49,709 nt of DNA from Spirochaetales bacterium (GTDB taxonomy: Bacteria; Spirochaetota; Spirochaetia; DSM-2461), in NCBI GenBank assembly GCA_028532905.1, contig JAQQAM010000063.1, positions 1-49,709 of the forward strand, read 5' to 3'. The notes under the pieces are model-generated. The model worked only from the letters and a program-made list of their open reading frames with translations. It did no database searches and was not told where the DNA came from. The position numbers and the translations under genes were made by a program. Below, piece after piece: positions 35,269 to 44,179 of this stretch; within the stretch, counting starts at the first letter, position 1; every line of letters starts with the position of its first letter.

Positions 35269-35285
35269 TTGGCATGGAGTTTGTA
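35269..35285 (+). promoter_or_regulatory. Sigma-54 promoter of the third complete ABC operon
   Basis: TTGGCATGGAGTTTGTA matches the -24/-12 consensus YTGGCACG-N4-TTGCW except for a C-to-T change in each box. The spacing is exact: 12 bases from the first G of GG (35271) to the G of the -12 box (35283). Transcription would begin near 35296, leaving a leader of about 40 bases before the ATG at 35336. Confidence 0.7.
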
Positions 35286-35335
35286 ATAGTAGAAGCATTC
35301 CTGTAAAGGAAAACCAAAACAAAGGAGATTTTTCT

Positions 35336-36304
35336 ATGAAAAAATCATTATTGATGTTCTTTACGGCTTTTTTACTCTGTACGTCTGTATTTGCAGAGGG
35401 TCAGAAAGAGGCTGGAGATGAGAAAATTGTAATTTCAGGAATTGTGTTTCAGGATGACCAGTTTTTCAATACCATTCAGAAAGGTATGCAGGCCGCTGCT
35501 GAAGACCTGGGTGTAGAGCTGCTTCTTGCCAACAGCAATAATAAGCAGGACAAGGAAATGGAACTGGTAAATACCTATATAGCCAGAAAGGTGGATGCCA
35601 TTGTTATTTCTCCCTTAAGCGAAACCGCCTCTGTTGCAGCTCTTCAGAGAGCTCATGACAAAGGGATCAAAATTGTCACCTACAATTCACCCCTGAGTGC
35701 TGATTTTCCTGTTTCCTATGTAAACAGCTCTCAGAGCGAACTGGGCTCCGGTTCCGGTAAAGCCGCCAGAGAGTATATTGAAAAGAATCTTGACGGAGAA
35801 ATTCAGGTTGCCACTCTTGCGTTCAAATCTCTTCTTCCTGAAATTTCCGACATGAGAGTCAATGGATTTTTGAATGAAATCACTGACATCCCCGGAGTCA
35901 AAATTGTTTCCCAGCAGGATGCCTGGCTGGCAGAAGATGCTCTTGCCAAAGCCGGTGATATCATCACTGCCAATCCTGATCTGGATATTCTCTATGCTGC
36001 CAATGATGGCGGAACTGTCGGTTCTGTAATGGCGGTGAACAATGCCAATAAAGATATTGTTGTATTCGGCATTGATGCCAGTGAACAGCTGGCCGGTTTC
36101 CTGAAAGACAGTACCGATATTCTTCAGGCCACAACAGGCCAGCAGCCCTTTGAAATCGGATACCAGAGCATTGAGTTTGCTGTAAAAGCCATCAAGGGCG
36201 AGCCTGTAGAACCCACTGTCATTGTTCCCGGTCTGGTATTGGACAGAAGAGATCCTGCCGGCGTTGATCAGTTTCTGACAGATCTTAAGGCTATTACAAA
36301 ATAA
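35336..36304 (+). CDS. Sugar ABC transporter substrate-binding protein (PBP type 1)
   Basis: A 322-residue exported binding protein. The ATG at 35336 (MKKSLLMFFTAFLL) follows AAAGGAG and starts a clear signal peptide ending SVFAEGQKEAG; a longer reading from 35249 would run through the sigma-54 promoter. Motifs of ribose-type binders include FFNTIQKGMQAAAEDLGVELLLANSN and VDAIVISPLSETASVAAL. Its promoter features suggest control by the histidine kinase/NtrC-type pair encoded just upstream. It passes its sugar to the ATPase/permease pair that follows. Confidence 0.94.
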   Translation: MKKSLLMFFTAFLLCTSVFAEGQKEAGDEKIVISGIVFQDDQFFNTIQKGMQAAAEDLGVELLLANSNNKQDKEMELVNTYIARKVDAIVISPLSETASVAALQRAHDKGIKIVTYNSPLSADFPVSYVNSSQSELGSGSGKAAREYIEKNLDGEIQVATLAFKSLLPEISDMRVNGFLNEITDIPGVKIVSQQDAWLAEDALAKAGDIITANPDLDILYAANDGGTVGSVMAVNNANKDIVVFGIDASEQLAGFLKDSTDILQATTGQQPFEIGYQSIEFAVKAIKGEPVEPTVIVPGLVLDRRDPAGVDQFLTDLKAITK

Positions 36305-36327
36305 TTGAGAGTTACTGGGGAAGACGA

Positions 36328-37824
36328 ATGAATACATTAAAACTTCAGACTGAAGGTTTGAGAAAAGTCTACCCCGGTACGGTTGCGCTGGATAACTTTA
36401 CCGTCGGATTTGACGGCGGTAAAGTTCATGCCATAATTGGTAAAAACGGATCGGGGAAAAGCACATTGATAAAAATCATATCCGGTGCTATTCAACCGAC
36501 CAGCGGAACCCTCCGGGTTGACGGTCTTGAAATGGAGATGACTACTCCGTTGGATGCTTTTGAAAAGGGTATTGCCACGGTTTATCAGGAATTGAGTCTG
36601 ATTCCCGATTTAACAGTTGCAGAGAATATCCTCCTGGGAAGACTGGAGCTTCGGGAAGGGTTGGTTAATAAAATCGACTGGAAAAAGTCCTATGCCAAAG
36701 CACAGCATGTACTTGATGAAATGGAAGTCGATATTCCAGTCGATCAGAAAGTCAAATACCTGAGTGTCGGCCAGCAGCAGGTTATTGAGATAGCCAAGGC
36801 CATGAGTTACGGGCCCCAGGTTCTCATGCTGGATGAACCGACATCGGCTCTGGCGGCCCATGAAGTGAACAGTTTATTTACTGTCATCAAGAAGCTGAAA
36901 GAGAAGGGTGTTGCCATCCTTTATATCTCTCACAGGCTGCAGGAATTGAATGAGATTGCAGACACTGTCACTGTAATCAGAGATGGCCATTTTATCGGAA
37001 AAATCGATATGGTCGATTCTACACCGGAAATTATTGTGAACATGATGTTCGGTGAAGTAGAGAAAAAACAGAGACCCCATGATCTTGAAATCAGTGATGA
37101 AACCGTTCTGGAGGTGAAAAACCTTTCGGATAACCGGCATTTTTCAGATATCAGCTTCGATGTTAAGAAAGGGGAAATCCTCGGTATCGCCGGAATGCTG
37201 GGCTCCGGAAGAACAGAGCTTCTGCGGTCAATTTTCGGTGCAGATGAGCTGAAGGAAGGATCAATAACGTTTCACGGAGAAGAGATATCAAAACCGAATC
37301 CTGTTCTTATGAAATCTCTGGGAATGGGTTTGACTCCTGAAAACCGAAAAGAAGAAGGTCTGGTTCAGGTTCTGAGTACAAACGAAAACCTCTGCCTTGC
37401 CTCATTGGATAGAATTGGAAACAACTGGGGTTATGTCACAAAAAAAATGGAAGAGCCCTTTATTGATAATCCCATTAAAAAACTTCAGGCAAAAGTACCC
37501 CGCGGCGATATGCCTGTGTCCTCTCTCAGCGGAGGAAATCAGCAGAAAATTGTTGTTGGAAACTGGTTGAACACCAATCCGACTTTAATGATTTATGACG
37601 AGCCCTCCCGGGGAATTGATGTGCAGGCGAAACAGCAGATTTTTCAGATTATGTGGGATTTAAGCCGGGAAGGAATCTCTTCTCTGGTGGTTTCATCAGA
37701 ACTGGAAGAACTCCTGGAAATCTGCCACCGCATCCTGATTATGAAACATGGTCGTATTGTAGATGAAGTACGTCCGGAAGATCTTAGTATTGAGCAATTA
37801 TATGCTATGTGCATGGAGGCATAG
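36328..37824 (+). CDS. Sugar ABC transporter ATP-binding protein (RbsA class)
   Basis: A 498-residue double ATPase. Domain 1 has GKNGSGKST, LSVGQQQVIEIAKA and VLMLDEPTSAL. Domain 2 has GMLGSGRTE, LSGGNQQKIVVGNWL and LMIYDEPSRGID, the second Walker B ending in the Ser-Arg variant seen in many sugar ATPases. The start ATG lies 23 bases after the binding-protein stop behind GGGGAAG, with no hairpin between them, unlike the other importers here. The permease starts three bases after its stop. Confidence 0.95.
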   Translation: MNTLKLQTEGLRKVYPGTVALDNFTVGFDGGKVHAIIGKNGSGKSTLIKIISGAIQPTSGTLRVDGLEMEMTTPLDAFEKGIATVYQELSLIPDLTVAENILLGRLELREGLVNKIDWKKSYAKAQHVLDEMEVDIPVDQKVKYLSVGQQQVIEIAKAMSYGPQVLMLDEPTSALAAHEVNSLFTVIKKLKEKGVAILYISHRLQELNEIADTVTVIRDGHFIGKIDMVDSTPEIIVNMMFGEVEKKQRPHDLEISDETVLEVKNLSDNRHFSDISFDVKKGEILGIAGMLGSGRTELLRSIFGADELKEGSITFHGEEISKPNPVLMKSLGMGLTPENRKEEGLVQVLSTNENLCLASLDRIGNNWGYVTKKMEEPFIDNPIKKLQAKVPRGDMPVSSLSGGNQQKIVVGNWLNTNPTLMIYDEPSRGIDVQAKQQIFQIMWDLSREGISSLVVSSELEELLEICHRILIMKHGRIVDEVRPEDLSIEQLYAMCMEA

Positions 37825-37827
37825 ATA

Positions 37828-38829
37828 ATGTATACATGGATAAAAGAAAATAATCCTCTGAAAAAACAGATGCTACTTTCCATACTGGTTATACTCTGTA
37901 TTTTTCTTTCATTTGCAGCACCAGGCTTTTTCACAATTAATAACTTTTTGAATGTTCTCAGGAACTCTTCAATGCAGGGCATTATCGCCTTCGGAATGAC
38001 CATGGTCATGATTGCCGGAGAAATTGACCTGAGCGTGGGATCAGCAGTAGCTTTTGCCGGCTGCCTGACAGCCTGGGTCGTCAAGACTTTAACTGCCCTG
38101 GGTATGGGTGCTCCTCTGGCGGTTTTGTGCGGTATCGCTCTGGCTCTGATTGTCGGTTATTCACTGGGTGTCTTTTCGGCATCCGTCAGGAATAAATTCG
38201 GTGTGCCCACTTTCATTATTACCCTGGCTTTAATGACAGCCCTGTCGGGTTTCGCAAACCTGATTACAGGCGGCTTTCCCATTGTTCCCTTTCCCATGTG
38301 GTATAACTTCCTCGGGGGCGGTTATGTTCTGGGTATTCCTGTTCCGGCGATTATGCTGGTTCTGGTTTTCCTGATTGTAAACTTTATTATGACCTCCACC
38401 ACCTTCGGACGCTCAGTATATGCCGTCGGCGGTAATATGGAAGCAGCCAGACTCAGCGGTATTAAAGTCGCCCGCATCAAGATGATCATCATGGGAATCA
38501 CATCTTTGCTTATGGCCGTTGCAGGAGTTATGGTCTCTTCACAGATCATGTCGGGTACGGCGTCCACTGCCAAAGGCTGGGAACTGGATGTTATCTCCTC
38601 CGTCGTTATCGGGGGTACCAGCATGAACGGCGGAAGCGGATCGGTAAAGGGAACCTTTATCGGTATTATATTCCTGGGTGTGGTGGTCAATGGAATGACC
38701 CTGATGAATATCAATGAATACTGGCAGTATGTTGTTAAGGGATTTCTGATTCTGGGAGCCGTTCTGCTGAATGTTATTCATGAGAATAAAAAAATCAACA
38801 GTATTGCAGATGCCAAGGCGGCAGCCTGA
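37828..38829 (+). CDS. Sugar ABC transporter permease (RbsC-like)
   Basis: A 333-residue membrane protein with the classical motif VMIAGEIDLSVGSAVAFAG and the coupling region SSVVIGGTSMNGGSGSVKGTFIG. It is the only permease of this operon and so should act as a homodimer. It is followed by a terminator at 38870, which separates the sigma-54 operon from the mutarotase-like gene. Confidence 0.95.
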   Translation: MYTWIKENNPLKKQMLLSILVILCIFLSFAAPGFFTINNFLNVLRNSSMQGIIAFGMTMVMIAGEIDLSVGSAVAFAGCLTAWVVKTLTALGMGAPLAVLCGIALALIVGYSLGVFSASVRNKFGVPTFIITLALMTALSGFANLITGGFPIVPFPMWYNFLGGGYVLGIPVPAIMLVLVFLIVNFIMTSTTFGRSVYAVGGNMEAARLSGIKVARIKMIIMGITSLLMAVAGVMVSSQIMSGTASTAKGWELDVISSVVIGGTSMNGGSGSVKGTFIGIIFLGVVVNGMTLMNINEYWQYVVKGFLILGAVLLNVIHENKKINSIADAKAAA

Positions 38830-38869
38830 AATCTGGTGATCCTTATGTAAAATTGCAATGTTTTGATAG

Positions 38870-38900
38870 AACCGGACTGCTTTGTCAGATCCGGTTTTTT
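38870..38900 (+). terminator. Rho-independent terminator after the third complete ABC operon
   Basis: AACCGGA (38870-38876) pairs with TCCGGTT (38890-38896), extended inside by CTG/CAG, and the stem runs into six T residues (38895-38900). The next gene starts 15 bases later, so some read-through is possible. Confidence 0.9.
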
Positions 38901-38914
38901 AACAGGGGGAGAGA

Positions 38915-40123
38915 ATGAAAGGGGAAAGAATAAGAGAAGCTGGAAACCGGGAAGCCGTACTGTTGAGCCATGAAAGGCTGCGGGTTGTGATCGATGCAGA
39001 CAAGGGAATGGTTCCCGAACTCAGTACACGGTTCCGGGGTGGATGGATCAATGCCCACTGGCAGCCCTGGTTCCGGTCAAACAGCGGTGCACACTGGCAG
39101 CAGGAAACGCACTCCCCCTTCTGGAAAGTGCCCCTCTTGTATGATATTGCCGGGAATTTCCCCTGTTTTCCTAATTTCGGTCCTGATCAGAGCTATCATT
39201 CCTATTCCCTCCCTCCCCACGGGTATACGGCTTTTTGTAGGTGGACTCAGAATAGCCCGGTTTCCACAGAGGACACGGTCTCTCTGGAAAGCGCTCTGGA
39301 AACAGGGGATCATCCCTTCAGTTATTCCAAAAAGGACCTGCTGATTCAGGGGCAGAATGTCCATTTTACAAAGCTGACGGTCAGAAACAACTCCGGGGAA
39401 ACAGAAGCCTATAACTGTGGCTGGCATAATACGGTAGGCGCCCCTTTTCTGGAAAGCGGATGTCTGATTGATAATAATTCAGAGCAGTATGCAGTGCCCC
39501 CCGAAGGCAGTGAATTTGACAGCACTGGTTCTCTGGCATTCGGAACCTTCACCGACAGTCTGGAAAGGGTTCCTCTGCGGGACGGGGGCACCGCCAACCT
39601 GCGGATTGTACCCGGAGTGACAGGCAACACCGACTTTATCAGCGGAGCTGTTCCCCGGAATTGCCACCTGGGCTGGAGCTCTGTAGTTAATCCCAGACTG
39701 AAACTGATATATCTTTCCTTTTTCAAAGGCCCCGCTTCCCTGGGTGCTGAAGATATCCCGCTGTATTTCTATGATCTGTGGATGAACTACGGGGGCCGCC
39801 CCTATACACCCTGGGCCGCCTGTGACGGTTATACGGATCAGACCTTTTGTCTGGGAGCGGAGAATATAACAGGATACTATGGCAGCGGATTGAATGATTC
39901 TGTAAAGAATCCGGAGTTAATGGGTAATCCCACCCATCTGAACCTGAAGGGGGGAGAAGAGAAAACTCTGTTCTACGGTACTCTTTTTCAGGACTATGAG
40001 GGAGATCTGTTCGACAAAGGCATCCGGTCTGTTGAGGCGGAGCCGGGTTTCCTGATTCTCAACAGCTACAATGGCCAGTATGTGAAGATCAGCTGTGATG
40101 CGGCTTTTGAGAGGCTGGCATAA
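38915..40123 (+). CDS. Aldose 1-epimerase-like (galactose mutarotase fold) protein
   Basis: A 402-residue soluble protein that I read as a member of the galactose mutarotase-like superfamily. Evidence is a beta-rich pattern with LSTRFRGGWINAHWQPWF near the start, LPPHGYTAFCRW (His-Gly turn) around residue 100, and KLTVRNNSGETEAYNCGWHNTVGAPF typical of the mid-sheet strand pair. Such proteins interconvert sugar anomers or bind sugars without catalysis. It starts at an ATG behind GGGGGAGAG, just past the terminator, and shares one base with the AraC gene that follows (TAATG). The match is by pattern only, so the activity is open. Confidence 0.65.
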   Translation: MKGERIREAGNREAVLLSHERLRVVIDADKGMVPELSTRFRGGWINAHWQPWFRSNSGAHWQQETHSPFWKVPLLYDIAGNFPCFPNFGPDQSYHSYSLPPHGYTAFCRWTQNSPVSTEDTVSLESALETGDHPFSYSKKDLLIQGQNVHFTKLTVRNNSGETEAYNCGWHNTVGAPFLESGCLIDNNSEQYAVPPEGSEFDSTGSLAFGTFTDSLERVPLRDGGTANLRIVPGVTGNTDFISGAVPRNCHLGWSSVVNPRLKLIYLSFFKGPASLGAEDIPLYFYDLWMNYGGRPYTPWAACDGYTDQTFCLGAENITGYYGSGLNDSVKNPELMGNPTHLNLKGGEEKTLFYGTLFQDYEGDLFDKGIRSVEAEPGFLILNSYNGQYVKISCDAAFERLA

Positions 40124-41007
40124 TGCCCCGAAAGCAATTTGAGATGCCCCTTGAAGCTCTGCCTCGTCTGAGCCACTTCGGCTTTTCTGATAATGTAAAG
40201 AAATACAGTTACGGCCCCCATTATCATTACGGTTTTGAAATGATCTTCGTGACAAAAGGGCAGGCCGAGGTTGAGTTGTTCAAAGGGAAGGCTCCAGTCA
40301 GCCTGAGGCAGGATGATCTGTGCATTATTTCTCCGGGAATTGTCCATGAGTTTATTTACGACAGGGAAACCATCTCATTTTTCTGGCTGGGATTTCAGAC
40401 GGGGCATCAGGTTGCGGTTTCTCCCTGTCATATGCAGCCTCCCCGCAGGCTGATTCAAAAAGAAACGGAACACAAGGTGGAATACTCCACATTGATAAAC
40501 AAGGAAATAGATGAAATCACCGCCAACATGCAGACAGGAGATTACAATCTGTATCATAAGGTTCCCTATTTTTCACAGATCTTTTCCGATATCAATGAAG
40601 AACTCCACAACCGGGATCAGTACAGTGTAAAAATCGTCTACCAGAAAATACTGGAGATTTTCACAAAGATCGCCAGGATAGCAACAGAGGACAAACGGGT
40701 AGAGAATCCGCCTCTTCATTATTTCAAGAATTACCTTGATTCCCATTGCACTGAAAAGGTGGATTTTCAGTTATTGTCTGAGAAGACGGGCTATTCACAG
40801 GAACATTTATCCAGACTGTTCAAGGTTTCATACGGCCGGTCTCCCAAAAGTTATCACAATGAAAAACGGCTGAATAAAGCCTGCCAGATTCTGTCCCGGG
40901 GAGCCTCTGTTGATTACACAGCCCGTCTGTGCGGCTTTAATTCCCCATCCTATTTCAGTGTCTGGTTCAAGAAGCAGACGGGTCGGCCCCCTCAAAAATA
41001 CCTTTGA
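40123..41007 (+). CDS. AraC-family transcriptional regulator
   Basis: A 294-residue regulator. The N-terminal cupin sensor (about 20-110) includes GPHYHYGFEMIFVTKGQAEVELF and ISPGIVHEFIYD. The C-terminal DNA-binding region (about 195-294) has the two helix-turn-helix units, VDFQLLSEKTGYSQEHLSRLFKVSYG and VDYTARLCGFNSPSYFSVWFKKQTG. It is coupled to the mutarotase-like gene by a one-base overlap, so the pair is a regulator and sugar-handling unit. It converges on the CobW-type gene with a 16-base overlap. Confidence 0.93.
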   Translation: MPRKQFEMPLEALPRLSHFGFSDNVKKYSYGPHYHYGFEMIFVTKGQAEVELFKGKAPVSLRQDDLCIISPGIVHEFIYDRETISFFWLGFQTGHQVAVSPCHMQPPRRLIQKETEHKVEYSTLINKEIDEITANMQTGDYNLYHKVPYFSQIFSDINEELHNRDQYSVKIVYQKILEIFTKIARIATEDKRVENPPLHYFKNYLDSHCTEKVDFQLLSEKTGYSQEHLSRLFKVSYGRSPKSYHNEKRLNKACQILSRGASVDYTARLCGFNSPSYFSVWFKKQTGRPPQKYL

Positions 41008-41891
41008 AGCTTCTGTGCTATTTCATCCCTGTTTTCATCAGAGGTGAACAGCACCATTTTACACTCTCCCCCATAATCTTTCTTCAGTTCGGATGAAAAG
41101 AAGTTCTCCCCGTCAAACTGCACATCTTCCCAGATCTCAGAGTTCTTAATAAGTCCTTTCATGCGGATGATTTTGTCAGAATGGTCCCGGCAGAAGGCCT
41201 GAATACGGTCTTTTTTAACCTTTTGTGCCTGTTCCCTGTCCAGGGTTATGGTCTGAATGTTGTCTTTATGACCGGTCTCATTATTCTGATTATTCAGGGT
41301 GCTGTTGAACAGGAACCTGCCTGCTGCCGGCCGGACAATCTTTATATCCTTATGGCTGCTCCGGATATGATTGTTCACTTCCTCAATCAGGTCTTCCGGA
41401 TAAATATCGGTTTTGGTGAGCTTGATTCCGGGAGAACCCTCAAACTGGCTGTCATAAATCCTGAGTTTCCCTTTCATCTTTTTATACTGCAGGCAGTCTA
41501 CGGTGACTGTAACCGGATCAACCGTGACCCCATCCTCTTCGGAGAAATGTTTCTCAAGAGTCTTTCTCATTTCATCGGGAACTGCCAGGCCTGTTGCCTC
41601 TATATAAATGATACGGGGGGCTTCATTTTTTATGATATCTGAAATTCCTGTAATCAGATCCGCTTTCAGGGAGCAGCACAGGCATCCCCCGGTTATCTCC
41701 ATCATGCTGTATTGCTCATGAATGATGAGGTCCCCATCCAGGGCGACAGAACCGAATTCGTTGATAACCAGGGCAATTCCTGCATCGGGAACAGCCTGAC
41801 TCAGTATCCTGTTCAGGTAGGTCGTTTTACCGCTCCCGAGAAATCCTCCGATAATTTTAATTGTCGAATGTGCCATACTTTTTTGCTGCAT
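40992..41891 (-). CDS. CobW/G3E-family GTPase (metallochaperone)
   Basis: A 299-residue P-loop GTPase of the G3E family. It has Walker A GGFLGSGKTT (15-24), the metal-binding CxCC in GGCLCCSLKADL (Cys70, Cys72, Cys73), and IEATGLAVP and LTKTDIYPE at the nucleotide-specificity positions. Members deliver zinc, cobalt or nickel to enzymes, or serve cobalamin pathways. It overlaps the upstream URO-D-family gene by 35 bases, or 20 if it starts at the Met at residue 6. It probably supplies zinc or supports a corrinoid step for that enzyme. The C-terminal CobW_C part ends with VLFTSDENRDEIAQKLQRYF. Confidence 0.92.
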   Translation of the reverse strand: MQQKSMAHSTIKIIGGFLGSGKTTYLNRILSQAVPDAGIALVINEFGSVALDGDLIIHEQYSMMEITGGCLCCSLKADLITGISDIIKNEAPRIIYIEATGLAVPDEMRKTLEKHFSEEDGVTVDPVTVTVDCLQYKKMKGKLRIYDSQFEGSPGIKLTKTDIYPEDLIEEVNNHIRSSHKDIKIVRPAAGRFLFNSTLNNQNNETGHKDNIQTITLDREQAQKVKKDRIQAFCRDHSDKIIRMKGLIKNSEIWEDVQFDGENFFSSELKKDYGGECKMVLFTSDENRDEIAQKLQRYF

Positions 41892-42906
41892 TAATCATAG
41901 CTCTCATATTGTCTTCCGGGGTTCGCCGTCCCATAGCGCAGCCGCTGGACAGGAAAAGGTGTTTTCCTCCGGTCGCTTCAATAATGGCTTTTGCCTTCAG
42001 GTCTACTGCTTCCGGGGTTCCGTAAACCAGGGGATCGCTGGGATCTATATTACCCATAAGAACAGCCCTTCCGTCAACAATTTCGCTTGCTTTCTTCATA
42101 TCCACCTGCCAGTCCACTTCCAGAATACTGGCTCCTGTACTGACCATGTCTTCAATGATTTCATTTGTGTTGCCGCAAATGTGGAGGCTCCAGGGAATTC
42201 CGTAATCCTGCACCTGTTTACATAATGTAATTTCGTGTTCCAGAGCAAATTCTCTGAACATTTCGGGGCTGATCAGATTAGGTCCGGCATAGGAATCTCC
42301 AATGGATGTGGCATGGGCTCCTGCATCTTTCTGGGCTTTGGCAAATCTGAGGTTCGCTTCCCGGCACCAGTCCAGGGCTTTCCAGATAACCTCCGGTTCT
42401 TCGGTAATCAGTTCCATCATAAGGTTCTGTGTTCCTCTGAGAAGACACAGCAGGTCAAAGGGGCCCTGATCCGAGCGGCCCATAACAAATACCCGGTCTC
42501 CGATATCGGCAATAAGACGTTCTGTGGCTTCCAGCCAGGCGGGAAGTCTTCCGTCTTTCAGTGGATCCGGAAACTCCATGTCACTGAACTGTCTTAAGTC
42601 TGTGACCAGGGGATTATGCTCATCTACAAGAGCCGGTTCATCGGGGTTGTCAAAGATAACGGTGGCTCCGCAGGCTTCTGCCAGTGAGGCGTCATCAATA
42701 TCAATTACACAGCCGTCATAGCCGTATTTATCCTGGCTTATCCTATGGCTTTCTGCCATGAGTCTGCCGTCTTTATTCATATCTCCGATTCGAAAACCGG
42801 CTGTTTCAGCGGCAAACATAAATGTCTGGGGAACCACGGGGACTCTGTCGGGAGTTTCTTTGTTTAATACGGCCTGACACCGCTCCAGTCCTGTCATTTC
42901 TTTCAT
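41857..42906 (-). CDS. URO-D/MtaA-CmuA-family methyltransferase-like protein
   Basis: A 349-residue TIM-barrel protein of the URO-D superfamily that keeps the full zinc site of corrinoid methyltransferases: His242-x-Cys244 in SLHICGNT and Cys323 in SSGCAMGRRTPEDN. Enzymes of this type (MtaA, MtbA, CmuA) pass methyl groups between a corrinoid protein and a thiol. No corrinoid protein gene is in the window, so the methyl partner would be elsewhere. It lies between a membrane desaturase gene (13 bases upstream) and a CobW-type GTPase gene (overlapping). It differs from the URO-D protein at 22.3 kb, which lacks the third ligand. Confidence 0.88.
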   Translation of the reverse strand: MKEMTGLERCQAVLNKETPDRVPVVPQTFMFAAETAGFRIGDMNKDGRLMAESHRISQDKYGYDGCVIDIDDASLAEACGATVIFDNPDEPALVDEHNPLVTDLRQFSDMEFPDPLKDGRLPAWLEATERLIADIGDRVFVMGRSDQGPFDLLCLLRGTQNLMMELITEEPEVIWKALDWCREANLRFAKAQKDAGAHATSIGDSYAGPNLISPEMFREFALEHEITLCKQVQDYGIPWSLHICGNTNEIIEDMVSTGASILEVDWQVDMKKASEIVDGRAVLMGNIDPSDPLVYGTPEAVDLKAKAIIEATGGKHLFLSSGCAMGRRTPEDNMRAMINAAKKYGTFDN

Positions 42907-42919
42907 ACAAATCTCCTTC

Positions 42920-43900
42920 TTATGTGTTTGATTTATGCTTGTTGTGTAATTGTCTTATATCCCTCCAGGTTCTTATGAAGCCTTTGGATGAGGGGGGTAA
43001 ATCGTCTTCAATCAGCTTATGCAGTTTCTTCAGGTTATAGCAGGGCACGGCTGCATACATATGGTGTTCAATGTGGTAGTTCATGTTCCAGTACAGGAAT
43101 CTGAGGAAGGGATTCAGCAGAATTGTCCTGGAGTTTTTCCTGTGGTCATCATTGTCTCCTGTCAGACCGATGTGCTGAGTAGGATTCAGAAAATACAGGA
43201 ATCCGGAACCGTAAAAGGGGGCCAGGGTGACAAGAACGATCATTTCGGGGATGTTGAAATACAGACAAAACAGGAGTATCAGCAGGTGTCCGGCCACTGT
43301 CACCCGTGCCCATGCAATCAGAGCCTTTCTTTCCTCCTGCTTCTCTTCGGGGAACAGGTGCTTTTTCCATTCTGCACTGAAGGCCCCCAGTCCGCTGTAC
43401 ATCTTGCCATCCACTCTCCCGGCAGCCAGGAAGAGGGTTCCCCAGAGAGTTTCCACAAACCCCAGAGGATTCACAATGCCCCGCAGAAGGAACTCTTTGA
43501 ATGTCAGTATGATGGGGAGGATCACTTCCTGATCTTTTTCACTGTTCAGTGTGTAGAAATGGTGCTCCCTGTGGCTGGCACTGAAAAAAACATGATTATT
43601 CCAGCTTAAAAAACTGAAGAGTCTGTAAAAAAAGCGGCTGAGCCCCTTGGATTTGAAAACCGTATTATGGCTCAGTTCATGAAAGCCGTTGAGCATAAAG
43701 GAATAAAAAAAACCGTGAACCAGGAGGATGAGCAAAGCAGGAACCAGCTTCAGGTTATGAAATCCCCATAGGGCTGCTGCCGCTGAAAAGACCAGCAGCA
43801 TAAGGTAGCCCAGTGTCTGGACAAGACCTTTGATATCACTTCTGGCGGAAACAGATTTTAACTCTTCTTTTGTCAATGGCGATTTGTACCATCTGGTCAT
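42920..43900 (-). CDS. Membrane fatty acid desaturase/hydroxylase-family di-iron protein
   Basis: A 326-residue membrane protein with the three histidine boxes of the desaturase family: HELSH (74-78), HREHH (110-114) and HIEHH (276-280), plus QHIG near 242. Four or so hydrophobic segments surround them. Family members are oxygen-dependent desaturases, hydroxylases or ketolases acting on lipids. It is the first gene of a leftward operon, with a CTCCTT-complement ribosome site (AAGGAGG), followed by the methyltransferase-like and CobW-type genes. An oxygen-using enzyme beside a methyltransferase and a metallochaperone is odd, and the substrate need not be a fatty acid. Confidence 0.9.
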   Translation of the reverse strand: MTRWYKSPLTKEELKSVSARSDIKGLVQTLGYLMLLVFSAAAALWGFHNLKLVPALLILLVHGFFYSFMLNGFHELSHNTVFKSKGLSRFFYRLFSFLSWNNHVFFSASHREHHFYTLNSEKDQEVILPIILTFKEFLLRGIVNPLGFVETLWGTLFLAAGRVDGKMYSGLGAFSAEWKKHLFPEEKQEERKALIAWARVTVAGHLLILLFCLYFNIPEMIVLVTLAPFYGSGFLYFLNPTQHIGLTGDNDDHRKNSRTILLNPFLRFLYWNMNYHIEHHMYAAVPCYNLKKLHKLIEDDLPPSSKGFIRTWRDIRQLHNKHKSNT

Positions 43901-44090
43901 ACAGAACCCTCCTTAAGAAGCTGCTTGCTTTTAATATCAGATTAAGGGTGGTTGCAGGATTTGAATATTCGGGAATTTGATTTTTGTTTTTTGGTTTTTG
44001 ATATTTGCAAGTCTAGTCTCATAGCTTGAATACCTGCAATTTGACTCTTATAGGGGCTCTTGAGGGAGTGCGATACAAATGAGGATCTAA

Positions 44091-44110
44091 TATCAGCATT
44101 TTAGCTGATA
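44091..44110. repeat. Inverted repeat upstream of the desaturase operon
   Basis: TATCAGC (44091-44097) and GCTGATA (44104-44110) are exact inverted repeats across six bases, with no T tract. This lies in the 280-base gap between the desaturase and the GntR/LacI-type regulator gene. It may be an operator, perhaps for that regulator. The rest of the gap is AT-rich with no gene seen. Confidence 0.4.
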
Positions 44111-44179
44111 ACATAATTAAGGAAACTGGATTTGAAACTGCATTGATTTTTTTGAGATTTCCCGGAAATAAGCAGCGGC

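Noticed and set aside
43995-44025. Possible sigma-54 promoter (TTGG ... TTGCA) in the gap before the desaturase operon
   Set aside because: The distance from GG to GC is 14 bases rather than 12 and the strand points away from the operon.
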